Positions 24,664 through 34,212 are shown, counted from the stretch's first letter. The stretch is DNA of 64,000 bases from PALSA-1353 sp036267155 (GCA_036267155.1 DATAWP010000054.1:1-64000); one strand, 5' to 3'. The notes: generated by a model from the letters alone, not told the origin. A program made the numbers and translations.

Positions 24664-25935
24664 TTAGAATGGCGGGACACTTTGCAGGCAGTGGAATCGC
24701 AGCAGGGTCAGCGCCATTTTGGCGGAGCGGTCGCGGACCATTTCGCGGTCGCCGGGGAAATTGAATGTCCGAGCGAAAGCTCCGCCGGCGTGCGCCAGAG
24801 CGATGCAAACCGTGCCGACGGGCTTGGCGGAAGTGCCGCCGTCGGGGCCAGCCACTCCGCTGATGGCCAGCGCGAAATCCGCCCCGCTCTTACGCCGGGC
24901 CCCGCCGGCCATCGCGCACACCACGGTTTCGCTAACGGCGCCGTCACGAGCCAACAACTGGGCATCCACGTCGAGCAATTCAATTTTGGCCTGGTTGCTG
25001 TAGGTGATCCACCCTCTCTGGAAATACCGGCTGGAGCCCGGAACGTCGGTCAACATTTTTGCCAGCAAACCGCCGGTGCAGCTTTCAGCCGTTGCAACGC
25101 TTCGAGCGTCGCCCGCCGTCATCAGATCGGCGACGACCGACGCCAGGGTTTGGTCGTCGCTGCCGTAGATCAGATCACCCAGCGCATCGCGGCATCGCGC
25201 GGCGGTTTTTTCCAATTCCTCTCGGGCACGGTCGGAGCCGACGAAGCCCGCGTTGATCCTCACGGAAACCACCCCGCCCGAAACGGTTGTGCCGACGGAT
25301 GGATTGCGCCCCCGATCCATCAGATCGCCAAGTTTCTCGCCCACCATGCTCTCGCCAACACCGAACGTGTGAAGCGTGCGGGAAAGAATCACCGCCCCGC
25401 CGGCGGCGGCGACCAGTTGCGGCGCGACCGATTGCTGGAACATGATCTTCATTTCCTTCGGCACGCCGGGCAGGGCGAAGATTCGGCAGGATCGCGGCGG
25501 AGGTCCGGACGCGAGATCGGCATCGATTCCGGGCGCGGTTCCGGCGCTGTTATGGATGACGCGCGCCCCACGAGGAATCAACGCCTGAACGCGATTGGAC
25601 TCGGACATCGGCCGGCCGCGCTGACGGAAAAAATCTTCCAGCCGTTTCAGCGCATCGGCATTCATCTCCAGCGGTCGATTCAGAATCCGCGCCAGGGCTT
25701 CCCGGGTCAGATCATCCTTGGTCGGTCCCAATCCTCCGCTGATGAGGATCACATCACAGCGTGCAGTGGCGTTGATGACGGCGGTTTCGATGGCTTCCCG
25801 ATCGTCGCCCACGGTGACGTGCGCTTCCACTGCCCAGCCGATGGACGCCAGTTCCCGGCTCAACCAGGCCGAATTGGTGTCCACCGTTTGTCCGAGGACC
25901 AATTCATCACCGATGGATACCACGATGGCCTTCAT
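24664..25935 (-). CDS. cinA: CinA family protein (competence/damage-inducible, NMN deamidase)
   Basis: A 423-residue two-domain CinA. The N-terminal MoaB/MogA-like (MoCF) domain contains VVSIGDELVLGQTVDTNSAW, ILISGGLGPTKDDLTREALA and FALPGVPKEMK. The C-terminal domain has ATAESCTGGLL, ISGVAGPDGGT and KPVGTVCIAL, and is the pyridine-nucleotide (NMN) deamidase part. The start ATG at 25935 overlaps the stop of the transglutaminase gene (ATGA), so translation is coupled. The open frame continues upstream, but that is a shadow of the neighbour. It is the last gene of the MoxR - DUF58 - TgpA cluster. Confidence 0.95.
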   Translation of the reverse strand: MKAIVVSIGDELVLGQTVDTNSAWLSRELASIGWAVEAHVTVGDDREAIETAVINATARCDVILISGGLGPTKDDLTREALARILNRPLEMNADALKRLEDFFRQRGRPMSESNRVQALIPRGARVIHNSAGTAPGIDADLASGPPPRSCRIFALPGVPKEMKIMFQQSVAPQLVAAAGGAVILSRTLHTFGVGESMVGEKLGDLMDRGRNPSVGTTVSGGVVSVRINAGFVGSDRAREELEKTAARCRDALGDLIYGSDDQTLASVVADLMTAGDARSVATAESCTGGLLAKMLTDVPGSSRYFQRGWITYSNQAKIELLDVDAQLLARDGAVSETVVCAMAGGARRKSGADFALAISGVAGPDGGTSAKPVGTVCIALAHAGGAFARTFNFPGDREMVRDRSAKMALTLLRFHCLQSVPPF

Positions 25936-28205
25936 TGCGAAACATCCCTCGTCGGCGCTTGTTCGTAACGTGAACGATCCGCGGCGTCGAGGGTTTGCTG
26001 GATGCGTTGGACCACCGCCAACAGATGCCGCCGGGGATGTGCGGGCCGCGTATCCGGGCCATAGCGAATGCGATAAAACATTTCGGTCAGACGATAGACC
26101 TCGTCGTACACATTGGCCGGCAAATAGGAAAGCGAGCGGCTGAATTCCAGCGGCGTCAAATGTCGAGGCCGCTCGATATGGTGCCGCTCCAGAATCCGCA
26201 GCAGGTCGTCGTAAAAGCCCAACTGGCGAATCAGACGAAGCTGATCCGGCGTCGAAAGCGATTCGATCCCGATCCGCTTGGCGCGCCGCCGAAGACGCCA
26301 GCGCTCGACCATGAACCAACCGATCGCCACGAAGCTCAGGCTGATCATCCCGGTAATCACGGAGCTGAGAACGGTCGGCGAAACAATTTTTTTCTGGAAG
26401 TCGTCGATCCAATCTTCGAAGCTCTGGCTGCCGCCGACGGCCGTGCGCGTCACCTGCCAATTCAGGGTATCGATGAGATTTCTGCGATCGCCGGTATCGT
26501 ACGCCACGACCGTGTTGGCCCATTTGAATTCCAGGTAGTCCAGAAGTTTTTTGGTCTGGGTGATCCAGGGATGGCTCGAGGCCCCGGCGGCCTGTATGCC
26601 GCTGGTTGGATCGAACGTCTCCCATCCGCGCCCGGTGTAGACCTCGCACCAGGCATGGGCGCTGGATTGCTTCACCTCGAAGTAATCGCCGATGGAATTA
26701 AAATCGTCCGGCTCGCAGCGAAATCCGACGACAAACCGCGCGGGAATCCCGAGGCTCTGGCACATGAGCGTCATCGCGCCGGCGAAATACTCGCAATGCC
26801 CTTTCTTGAAATCGGTGAGAAACGCTGCCATCGGATCGCGGCCGCGGAGGGAGCCGACATTCGTCAGGTCCAGCGTGTAGGCGAAGTTGTTCTTCAAATA
26901 GCGCTCGATGTTGGTCGCGATTTCGTGGTCGTACGTATGGTTTCCCGCGACCGGATATTCAGCCAGCGGCCTTCCGGCCGCATCGACACCGGAGACCGAC
27001 AGCTGGCGAACATAGCGGGCAATAGCCGGGTCGATCACCGACTGCGATGCGAAGTCGTCGCCGGGCGAGCCCATGTCCGGTAGTTCGCCTGAGGAAAAGA
27101 CGGTATAGGTGACGGGCCGAAGCAATATGTTGGCGCTCTCCAGAACGCCGTCGTTGGGCGAATACCGAATCTGCAATTCACGTTCCGGTTCGATGCTGGT
27201 CGGTCCCGCAATCGCGAACAACTTATTCGTTCCGGTCGGTTGAAGGCTGATGACCTGCCTCCAAACTCCGCTCGCATCCCCCAAAGGCATTCGGCGGCCC
27301 CCTTCGACATCCTGATCGCTAAAGCCATTGGTATCGGCACGAATCCATTGCCATAGCCCGCGAGTCGCATCGTTGCCGGTGTACACATCCAACACCGAGC
27401 CGCGAAGCAGGAGTTCGCGGGGATGAACGATTTTTTGATCCTGGTAATACAACTCCACACGGGCCACGACATCGTCATTGCGCGTGATTTGAGCGACTTT
27501 TTGAAACGTGACCTGGTCGCTGAATCCCGTCAGGGCCTGCGCCGCGCGGTTCTGCATCGGCCCGAAAAGGGACTGCCCCGACCCGCGCGGGAAAAATAGA
27601 AACACCAGCACGGCCATCGCGATCCCCGCCGCCGAAATCAGCGCGGTCAGCCGGCGCATGGACCGCGGCAAATCCCGCTGGTCCTGCATGAGGGCGGCCG
27701 GATTCAATTGATCCGTCGGCTGCTGATAGATCTCCTTCGCCTGATCCAGCTCCACTTTCAGATGAAAAAGCAAACAACAGTGCAGCGATACGAACAGGTA
27801 GATGATGAGAATAATCCCGAACAGCAGGCTCGCGGTGCTGATCGCGGCGGCCACCATGAGGAGCAAGCTCAGGACCAGCAACTGGGCATAATCCCGGTTG
27901 GCGCGCTGTTCGAAAAGCTTCACCACATGGAGCAGGACGATGAAATCTCCAACGGTGAGGATCGGCGTAGCGTCCCCCAGCCGGACTTCCTGAATGAGGA
28001 ACAAAAGCCCGGTGACCGTTACAAGGTTGGCAAGCAGGCGCGGCATGGGCGTGAACCGGCCCGTTTTAATCAGCCAGGCATTGATCAGAATTCCCCCCGC
28101 CGCCAGGATCCACAGTCCTGGCGCTTCCGCCGCCAGCGCAAAGCCGGTGACTCCCAGCATCAGCAGGAAATAGAGCGTTGGCCGAAATTGTCGGATGTCG
28201 TACAT
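25932..28205 (-). CDS. TgpA-like membrane transglutaminase (DUF3488 + transglutaminase + DUF4129)
   Basis: A 757-residue membrane protein. About six hydrophobic segments fill the first 220 residues (DUF3488-like). The transglutaminase core has all three catalytic residues: Cys in KKGHCEYFAGAMTLM, His in SSAHAWCEVY and Asp in FDPTSG. One more membrane helix (SVITGMISLSFVAIGWFMV) and a C-terminal DUF4129-like segment (LTPLEFSRSLSYL) follow. A TTG at 28211 precedes the ATG at 28205 in frame. It is the usual partner of MoxR and DUF58 proteins, and is essential for growth in Pseudomonas. The substrate is unknown. Confidence 0.9.
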   Translation of the reverse strand: MYDIRQFRPTLYFLLMLGVTGFALAAEAPGLWILAAGGILINAWLIKTGRFTPMPRLLANLVTVTGLLFLIQEVRLGDATPILTVGDFIVLLHVVKLFEQRANRDYAQLLVLSLLLMVAAAISTASLLFGIILIIYLFVSLHCCLLFHLKVELDQAKEIYQQPTDQLNPAALMQDQRDLPRSMRRLTALISAAGIAMAVLVFLFFPRGSGQSLFGPMQNRAAQALTGFSDQVTFQKVAQITRNDDVVARVELYYQDQKIVHPRELLLRGSVLDVYTGNDATRGLWQWIRADTNGFSDQDVEGGRRMPLGDASGVWRQVISLQPTGTNKLFAIAGPTSIEPERELQIRYSPNDGVLESANILLRPVTYTVFSSGELPDMGSPGDDFASQSVIDPAIARYVRQLSVSGVDAAGRPLAEYPVAGNHTYDHEIATNIERYLKNNFAYTLDLTNVGSLRGRDPMAAFLTDFKKGHCEYFAGAMTLMCQSLGIPARFVVGFRCEPDDFNSIGDYFEVKQSSAHAWCEVYTGRGWETFDPTSGIQAAGASSHPWITQTKKLLDYLEFKWANTVVAYDTGDRRNLIDTLNWQVTRTAVGGSQSFEDWIDDFQKKIVSPTVLSSVITGMISLSFVAIGWFMVERWRLRRRAKRIGIESLSTPDQLRLIRQLGFYDDLLRILERHHIERPRHLTPLEFSRSLSYLPANVYDEVYRLTEMFYRIRYGPDTRPAHPRRHLLAVVQRIQQTLDAADRSRYEQAPTRDVSQ

Positions 28206-28220
28206 GGGCAAAACCGGGGA

Positions 28221-29525
28221 CTACCCGGAAACAATCTCTCGAGCCTGGTCCGCGGGCATGCAGCGGGCAAAATCCATCGACGGATCAAACCGAAACCAGG
28301 ATCGCGCCTCATCGGAATCGACGGATACGACGATCATCCCACCGTGCACGCGCTCTGCCAATCCCATCTGCATCGAGCGGGGCGTAAAAAGGACGGGCGT
28401 TACCGGATCGAAGGAAAGGTCTTTGGCTTGCTTGACAAGCTCGCTGGCCGGGACGGTACGGTTGATCGGCAATGCCGCGAGGGCGGCGATGATGTCGCGG
28501 CAATGCCGCTTGCCCCGCTGCGGCGCGACGCTCGTCCAGTTGCCCGCCCAGGCGCACAAGCCGACGGCCATGCCCGAATCCATCGCGCGGCTCGCCAGGG
28601 ACGCCGCCATCGCAATCGCCTTCTCCACCGCGACGTGCTCGGGAAGCGTCGGCGATTCGATGAAGCTATCCACCATGATGAGTAATCGCGGCGGGGAGAT
28701 TTGCACCATCTCTTTGCTCACGAGTGCGCCGGTGCGGGCGCTGCGTTTCCAATAAATCAATCGCGGGCTTTCACCGGGGCGGAACTCCTTGACGCCGTAG
28801 AATTCATCCGCCCCGTTGCGGCGCGGCTTCATGTTGGCGCCGCCGCGCTCGGCGGAGCGACACAACGACAACAGCCGGGGGTTCACCGCACCCAGCGCGG
28901 GATAGATCAGTATCGAATCTTCCGCCCGGCCGATCAGCGCCCGCTTGACGAACCCGAACGGGAAGCTCGTACTGATTTGAAAATTCGTCAGCTTGTGCAA
29001 CCCGCGACGTTTGGGAACGACCATCACCGGCACGCTCGCCGATTTGCCCGGGGCAATGTGCAGCACGTACGCCTGCGGCTGCCGCGTGAACGCTTCGGCG
29101 CCTTCCAGTTCCGCGAGTCCGACCGACAGGCTCGGCCAGATTCGCTTACGATTGCGGAAGTCGTACTGAATGGTGGCGTTCTGCCCGACGGCCGCATATT
29201 CGGGGATTACGCGGTCCACCTTCAATCCCGACAGCACCAGGCGACAGATCATCGCGCTGATCAGCAGAATTCCGATCATGAGTCCCAGCACGCCGAAAAG
29301 CAGATTGGCGTCGCTGTTGATCGCCGCGAAACCCATGAACAGCATCATCGCGCAATAAATGAGGCCGGTCAGCGAGAAGTCCACGGACGGCCGCTTGCGA
29401 ATGAGAGTTGCCGGACCCTCGTCAGGGGCCGGCGGGCGGCGGCGGCGCGAGGTCAACCATCGCCACGCCGCGATCCCGCGCGGGCCAAATCGCTCAATCA
29501 AATTGGCGCTGGTAATTCGGGACAT
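28221..29525 (-). CDS. DUF58 domain protein (MoxR partner)
   Basis: A 434-residue protein. Two membrane helices (SLTGLIYCAMMLFMGF and LLFGVLGLMIGILLISAMI) lead to a beta-rich region, then the DUF58 signature FYGVKEFRPGESPRLIYWKRSART followed by LLIMVDSF, the start of a von Willebrand-A-like fold. It lies six bases after the MoxR gene and 15 bases before the transglutaminase gene. In known cases the MoxR ATPase acts on the VWA-like protein. Its exact job is unknown. Confidence 0.9.
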   Translation of the reverse strand: MSRITSANLIERFGPRGIAAWRWLTSRRRRPPAPDEGPATLIRKRPSVDFSLTGLIYCAMMLFMGFAAINSDANLLFGVLGLMIGILLISAMICRLVLSGLKVDRVIPEYAAVGQNATIQYDFRNRKRIWPSLSVGLAELEGAEAFTRQPQAYVLHIAPGKSASVPVMVVPKRRGLHKLTNFQISTSFPFGFVKRALIGRAEDSILIYPALGAVNPRLLSLCRSAERGGANMKPRRNGADEFYGVKEFRPGESPRLIYWKRSARTGALVSKEMVQISPPRLLIMVDSFIESPTLPEHVAVEKAIAMAASLASRAMDSGMAVGLCAWAGNWTSVAPQRGKRHCRDIIAALAALPINRTVPASELVKQAKDLSFDPVTPVLFTPRSMQMGLAERVHGGMIVVSVDSDEARSWFRFDPSMDFARCMPADQAREIVSG

Positions 29526-29531
29526 GATCGC

Positions 29532-30494
29532 TCACCGCGGCGCGGGGGTTCTGTCCAATATCGTTTGAAGCACCCGGCTGGTGGCGGCCACATCGCCATT
29601 GTGCAAATACGTCTTGCTCACCACCCGATGGGCACAGCAGGGAAGGAACAAGGTCTTGACGTCATCCGGTGTGACGAAATCCCGCCCGCTCACTACCGCC
29701 GCCGCCTGGCATGCCTGCGACAAAGAGAGCGCCCCGCGCGGCGAGACGCCGAGGTGGAACTGTTCGTGGTGCCGGGTCGCTTCGGTCAGGTCCAGAATAT
29801 AATCCACGATCGAGGTATCCATGCGAGTTCGCGAGACCTTGTCCTGAATCTCGACGACCTCGGCGGCGGTCATGACCGGCTTCAGATGCTCCAGCGCCAG
29901 CCGGCCGGGTTGGGTCGTCAGAATTTTGTGCTCGGCCGTCCGGCCGGGATATCCGACCGAAATCCTCAGCAAAAATCGGTCGAGCTGATTCTCCGGCAGA
30001 TAATAGGTCCCCTCGAACTCAAAAGGGTTTTGCGTCGCCACGACCATGAAGGGCCGCTTGAGCGGCAATGTCTGGCTATCCACGCTCACCTGCTCTTCGC
30101 TCATGGCTTCGAGCAGTGCGGACTGCGTCCGCGGCGTGGTCCGATTGATCTCATCCGCCAATACAATATTCGCAAAAATCGGCCCGGGCTTAAATTCGAA
30201 CGTCTGGGCGTGGGTGTTGAAGACGCTGACGCCGAGCACGTCGCTGGGGAGCAGGTCCGGCGTAAGCTGGATGCGCGTGAACTTGCAATCGATGCTCCGC
30301 GCCAGCGAACGCGCCAGCACGGTTTTGCCCACCCCCGGCACGTCTTCGATCAATACATGACCGCGCCCGAATAACGCCGTCAGCAGAAGGTCGATGGAGC
30401 GGACATCCCCGAGGAAAACGGTCCCTATGCTGTTTCTGAGTCGGTCGATCTGCGGGTTGGCCACGTCGCTCCCTGGAAGTTGGTCACTGGTCAC
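29532..30494 (-). CDS. MoxR-family AAA+ ATPase
   Basis: A 320-residue AAA+ chaperone-type ATPase. Walker A is EDVPGVGKTVLARSLA, Walker B is IVLADEINRTTPRTQSALLE, sensor 1 is VVATQNPFEFEGTYYLPE, with the Arg finger in QLDRFLLRI and sensor 2 in GVSPRGALSLSQACQA. It starts at a GTG at 30494. It is the first gene of the MoxR - DUF58 - TgpA - CinA operon; its promoter should lie in 30495-30549. Confidence 0.95.
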   Translation of the reverse strand: MTSDQLPGSDVANPQIDRLRNSIGTVFLGDVRSIDLLLTALFGRGHVLIEDVPGVGKTVLARSLARSIDCKFTRIQLTPDLLPSDVLGVSVFNTHAQTFEFKPGPIFANIVLADEINRTTPRTQSALLEAMSEEQVSVDSQTLPLKRPFMVVATQNPFEFEGTYYLPENQLDRFLLRISVGYPGRTAEHKILTTQPGRLALEHLKPVMTAAEVVEIQDKVSRTRMDTSIVDYILDLTEATRHHEQFHLGVSPRGALSLSQACQAAAVVSGRDFVTPDDVKTLFLPCCAHRVVSKTYLHNGDVAATSRVLQTILDRTPAPR

Positions 30495-30549
30495 ACGGCG
30501 CGTGCCATTGACGTCAAAATTCTATACCAGAACCTAACGAAATTCACGG

Positions 30550-31362
30550 CTACTTCGGTGGGCTGCCATAAGGGGAGTTCGGGCCTATGTCGCCTGAGGT
30601 CAGATGGCCCTTTGGAAATCCGCTGACGTTACCGGGCACGATGTATCCGTCGCTTGCATTCACCTCATCCACATGGCCGTCGAGATAGGCGACGTTGGCC
30701 TTGTTTTGATGCCGCCAGTGGACGAAGCCGCCATAGGGGCTTGTGATTTCGGGCACGCCCCCGGGGGTCAGGTCGATGCCCAGATAAAACGGCTCATGGA
30801 AACTGCCCGGCGGAAAACCGTCGAGTTGCACGCCATCGGCAAAAACGACCGTCGTGGCGGGGTGCACGATGCTGGTCACTTTGTACGCCTGGTTCTCAAG
30901 CCCCAGGGGGCACAGATAGACGTTCAGGCCATAATCGGCGGCGTGGACCGCGAACTCGGAAACGAAATTGGGGTCATCGTATGGAAAATCGGGACATTGC
31001 AGCGCGGTCGCCATCCCTTTGCCAAAGTAGGAAGTAATCAGCCCCTGGGTTGGATCCAGCGGCCGGTTTTCCAGCGGAAACGAGCCGTTTGTCCAACCAA
31101 ACCAATACAGCGTATCTCCGCCGGGCAGCGCAGAGGAATTGGGCGGCATGATTCCGTTCTGTTCGCTGACGTACTCGGTGAACGCCTGGATCATCTGCCG
31201 CAGATTCGACTTGCACTGGGTCGTCCTCGCGGCGATGCGGGCCTTGGCCAGGACCGGCAGCAAGATGCCCAGCATCACCGCGATAATGCCGATGACGACC
31301 AGCAGTTCGATCAGCGAAAATGCCGGACGGTGCGGCGCGGTTTTGCCAGGGTGAGCAGGCAT
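30550..31362 (-). CDS. Pseudopilin-like prepilin cleavage/methylation protein
   Basis: A 270-residue protein with a type IV prepilin leader: a basic stretch, then FSLIELLVVIGIIAVMLGIL with the conserved Glu at position 5 of the processed form. A long helix follows (ARIAARTTQCKSNLRQMIQ), then a globular C-terminal part with FADGVQLDG and ANVAYLDGHVDEVN, the H-X9-DG end typical of planctomycete and Verrucomicrobia pseudopilins. Such proteins are cut by a prepilin peptidase and probably join a type II secretion-like pseudopilus. Its 5' end overlaps the PEP-CTERM gene by 52 bases, so the two form one unit under the upstream cobalamin riboswitch. Confidence 0.88.
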   Translation of the reverse strand: MPAHPGKTAPHRPAFSLIELLVVIGIIAVMLGILLPVLAKARIAARTTQCKSNLRQMIQAFTEYVSEQNGIMPPNSSALPGGDTLYWFGWTNGSFPLENRPLDPTQGLITSYFGKGMATALQCPDFPYDDPNFVSEFAVHAADYGLNVYLCPLGLENQAYKVTSIVHPATTVVFADGVQLDGFPPGSFHEPFYLGIDLTPGGVPEITSPYGGFVHWRHQNKANVAYLDGHVDEVNASDGYIVPGNVSGFPKGHLTSGDIGPNSPYGSPPK

Positions 31363-31958
31363 ATAGATCCCAATGCGGCCAGGGAGGCTGGCTCAGGTAC
31401 TGCGGTCTCGGGGATGTTGGGCACGATATTGCTTGTGAAGCTGTTGACGACCCATCCGTCGAAAGAACCGTTGGAGATCATGGTGTCGCTTGCACCGTTT
31501 TCCGCATAGCTCCAAAAATCACCCAGGTCTTCCAGATTGATGACACCGTCGTATTGGGCGTTGAGATAGCTCCAGTAGTAATCACTCGTATCGAAGTCAG
31601 CCGTCTCGGTATAAGAGCCGTAGGTAAACGTCATGGGAGCGTAACCGGTGCCCGAAAAGTATGTGGACACCACTGAAAAATTCGGTTCCGCGCTTTGGAT
31701 GTCCAAGAGCATCTGATATCCGCTTTCCGGCGTGGTGTACTGATATTCCCAGGCGAATGCCGGGCCGCCGATGCCCTGGAAATCGACGACTTCATACGAG
31801 GTATTCGGCCCCGATCCTACGACGCCTTGCACATCCAACACGTTGCCATCGGACAGGGCAATGCTGGGAACCGGCTCGGCAAAGGACGCGGCGGAAATGG
31901 ACATCACAACAACTGCTGCGAGAACTGCTGCAAGGCCGGAAATTCGGCTGTGAAACAT
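31311..31958 (-). CDS. Small PEP-CTERM exoprotein under a cobalamin riboswitch
   Basis: A 215-residue secreted protein from the ATG at 31958, which has an excellent ribosome site (GGAGG, 8 bases upstream). The signal peptide is SGLAAVLAAVVVMSISAASF. The middle region has no known domain; it is rich in aromatic and acidic residues (WEYQYTTPESGYQML, DTSDYYWSYLNAQYDG). The tail is PEP-CTERM (AVPEPASLAALGSICLL then KPRRTVRHFR). The frame is open back to 32084. It overlaps the pseudopilin gene downstream. Control by B12 suggests that it binds, captures or replaces something linked to cobalamin; this is an inference. Confidence 0.8.
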   Translation of the reverse strand: MFHSRISGLAAVLAAVVVMSISAASFAEPVPSIALSDGNVLDVQGVVGSGPNTSYEVVDFQGIGGPAFAWEYQYTTPESGYQMLLDIQSAEPNFSVVSTYFSGTGYAPMTFTYGSYTETADFDTSDYYWSYLNAQYDGVINLEDLGDFWSYAENGASDTMISNGSFDGWVVNSFTSNIVPNIPETAVPEPASLAALGSICLLTLAKPRRTVRHFR

Positions 31959-32104
31959 GTTCAAACCTCCTGCATGGCGATGCCCGCGAGCGGCGATGCG
32001 AATGCAAAACCGGCGCGGCGGCACCACAAGCCTTAAGATAAGATGGGCGTTTCCGGAGGCTGAATCGCGCAGCCGGTCGGACATGGCTTCGAGAGGGCAT
32101 CAGC

Positions 32105-32295
32105 CGCTTCTCGCATGGCAGGCAGGTTTTCTGGCTTGTGACATCCGGCGACGGTCTTCCCGGCGGCCACCCGTTGTCTTCCGAGGGGCCGCCAGTGACT
32201 TTTCAGTGTGCCGGTCGGGCTTTCGCCCGCAAAAGGTCACTTACAGCGGCGCGTCCGCGGCGGATTTTCACCGCCTTCCCTGACGCCTGCGCCAA
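32105..32295 (-). promoter_or_regulatory. Cobalamin (AdoCbl/B12) riboswitch
   Basis: The minus strand carries the conserved cobalamin riboswitch core in the right order: GGGAAGGCGGTGAAAATCC, then GACGCGCCGCTGTAAG, then GTCACTGGCGGCC, then GCCGGGAAGACCGTCGCC, and finally the B12 box AAGCCAGAAAACCTGCC at about 32119-32135. It ends 150-180 bases before the PEP-CTERM start codon. B12 binding normally lowers expression. A TTGACA-like -35 box lies just upstream (32320-32325 on the plus strand). The expression platform was not resolved; a weak hairpin lies near 31995-32025. Confidence 0.95.
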
Positions 32296-32445
32296 CAAAA
32301 AAGCAAAAATCGCCGCCGATGTCAAACAAAAAATAACTTCGAAAATCCTGCGTCGCAAACAGCGCCGCGCCGTCGCAAAAAATCCAGCGCATGCGCCCCG
32401 GCATCTGGCGCCGGCCATCGCGTTTGTTGTCGTAAATGAGGACGG

Positions 32446-34212
32446 TTATGGCGCGGATCCGGGAGCCGCAGGCTTCTGCGGAGTGCTCGAATTCGCGGCC
32501 GTCGCCAGAAGACGGAACGATGGATCGACCTGGCTGTCGGCTTCGTCGGCGGCGTGGAGATATTTTTCCGCTCCATCAGAATCGCCAATCAACTGCGCGA
32601 AGCGCGCCGCCTGCCGATTTGCTTCGGCCTGACCCATCAGGGCAACATTGCGCCGCTCATCGGCCGCAGGGCCTGAATCGGTCGCTCCAAGTTGCCCACT
32701 GTCCGTATACGCCTGCACCGCATCGTCGAAGGCCTTGGTCGTGTCATCCTCTTGCTGCTTGAGCTGATCGGGGTCCGCCTTGGCGATATCGCCAAGAAAC
32801 GCCGCCGGCAGGGCCGTGCCCACCTTCTGCGGGTCCAGCAGCGCTGTCAGTCCCGAAACCCTGATCGGCTTGGACGCAGAAGGCTCCGCGCCCCTGGCGC
32901 GGCCGGCTGCCTCCGCGGGGTTCACCTGATATCCATCGAGCATTTGTGCAATCATCAAATCGATTCGCGTCTTGGCCGCCTCCACCGACGCCTTGGTCTG
33001 CATCGCCGAAGCCATTTGCAGGCTGAAGTACGCCGGATGCAGCGTTTCCTCGGCTTGCCGCCAGATGATCGCATCGGGATCGTCCTGCTTTTCACGCAAA
33101 TCCTGGATCCATCCGCTGCGAAGTTTGTTGCACTCGCTGATGACGCCGTTCAATTGCGGGATCACCGCGCTCAATTCGTTGTTGACCTTTTCGCGCAGCA
33201 CGGCCGCATCCTGCAATTGCTGCGAGAGATTCCTCGCGAGCCGCCCTACCGTCACCGCGTCCGTATCCTGGCCCTGATCCTGGGCGCCGATGAGTCCCTG
33301 CTGCATCTTCTGCTGGGCCTGAATCTGATCCGAAATGTCCGTCCAACGGGTCTGCTGCGCCTCGATCTGCGAATCGAGCGTCTTGACGGCCGCTTGCAAT
33401 GATCCCTGCTGGCCCTTCGCCTGATCGAGCGCCGCCTGTAGCCGCTGCAGTTCGACTTGCAATACATCGGCCTTGGAATCGGCCAGGGCCGCATCGCGGC
33501 GATCGTCCGCCGCCGCCGTGCTGTCGGTCACCTGCTGCATTCCGGATTCCCCCTCGGCCTTGCGCAGATACATCTCCGCCTCATTCCCCTTGGCCGCGCT
33601 GACCTTTCGCGCCGCTACCGTGTTCTCCTGGTTGCGCTGAATGTCGTTGGTAACCATCTCGATTTCGTGAGTCACGGCAAACAGCGTCGGCGACGTCACC
33701 TTGCCGTTGGGATCGGCTTCCGTGGCGTTAGGCATTACCCAGGTCAATTTATCCACCGATCCCTGGATTTCCGCTTCCTGCGCTTTGAGCTTCTCGATTT
33801 CTGATCCTGGATCGTACGCCTTGAGCGCTACCACGCTCGCCTGGGCCGCGGCGATCTGCATACCAAGCCGTTCGATATCGTCGATGTCCCGCACAATCTG
33901 CGATTCATCCGAGCGCAGATCGGCCGTCATCATCGTGATCCGCTGCAGCCGAAGCTGCGTCTGGCGGCTCCGAACCAGAACCTGCATCTGCGCGGAAAGC
34001 GATCGATCGCTCGCCAGGTTGTCATACGTTTTCTGAATCCCATCGAGATCGTCGAGACTTTGCGCGCTGGACCGGCTGGCGTCCGCCGTCTGGACGGCTT
34101 TCTGGGCCGCGTGATCGGCCTGGTCGGCCGCGCCGCACCCATTGAGGAGCGAAAATCCGGCCAACGCCAAGGTGAGGGAAAGTGCCGTAATGCCCGCTGA
34201 CAACTTATGCAT
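32446..34212 (-). CDS. Long coiled-coil lipoprotein
   Basis: A 588-residue protein with a lipoprotein signal: MHKLSAGITALSLTLALAGF then lipobox LLNGC. Most of the protein is helical, rich in Gln, Ala, Asp and Leu, with long heptad stretches (DVLQVELQRLQAALDQAKGQ, AAVKTLDSQIEAQQTRW). No known domain was recognised. The C-terminal 100 residues look like a helical TPR-like hairpin (ANRQAARFAQLIGDSDGAEK). It is probably a periplasmic structural or stress-related lipoprotein. It is divergent from the exoprotein at 34487 and may share control with it. Confidence 0.78.
   Translation of the reverse strand: MHKLSAGITALSLTLALAGFSLLNGCGAADQADHAAQKAVQTADASRSSAQSLDDLDGIQKTYDNLASDRSLSAQMQVLVRSRQTQLRLQRITMMTADLRSDESQIVRDIDDIERLGMQIAAAQASVVALKAYDPGSEIEKLKAQEAEIQGSVDKLTWVMPNATEADPNGKVTSPTLFAVTHEIEMVTNDIQRNQENTVAARKVSAAKGNEAEMYLRKAEGESGMQQVTDSTAAADDRRDAALADSKADVLQVELQRLQAALDQAKGQQGSLQAAVKTLDSQIEAQQTRWTDISDQIQAQQKMQQGLIGAQDQGQDTDAVTVGRLARNLSQQLQDAAVLREKVNNELSAVIPQLNGVISECNKLRSGWIQDLREKQDDPDAIIWRQAEETLHPAYFSLQMASAMQTKASVEAAKTRIDLMIAQMLDGYQVNPAEAAGRARGAEPSASKPIRVSGLTALLDPQKVGTALPAAFLGDIAKADPDQLKQQEDDTTKAFDDAVQAYTDSGQLGATDSGPAADERRNVALMGQAEANRQAARFAQLIGDSDGAEKYLHAADEADSQVDPSFRLLATAANSSTPQKPAAPGSAP

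Noticed and set aside
24664..26649. 661-codon frame as one long CinA fusion
   Set aside because: The first 238 codons are a shifted-frame shadow of the transglutaminase gene; CinA homology starts exactly at the ATG at 25935.
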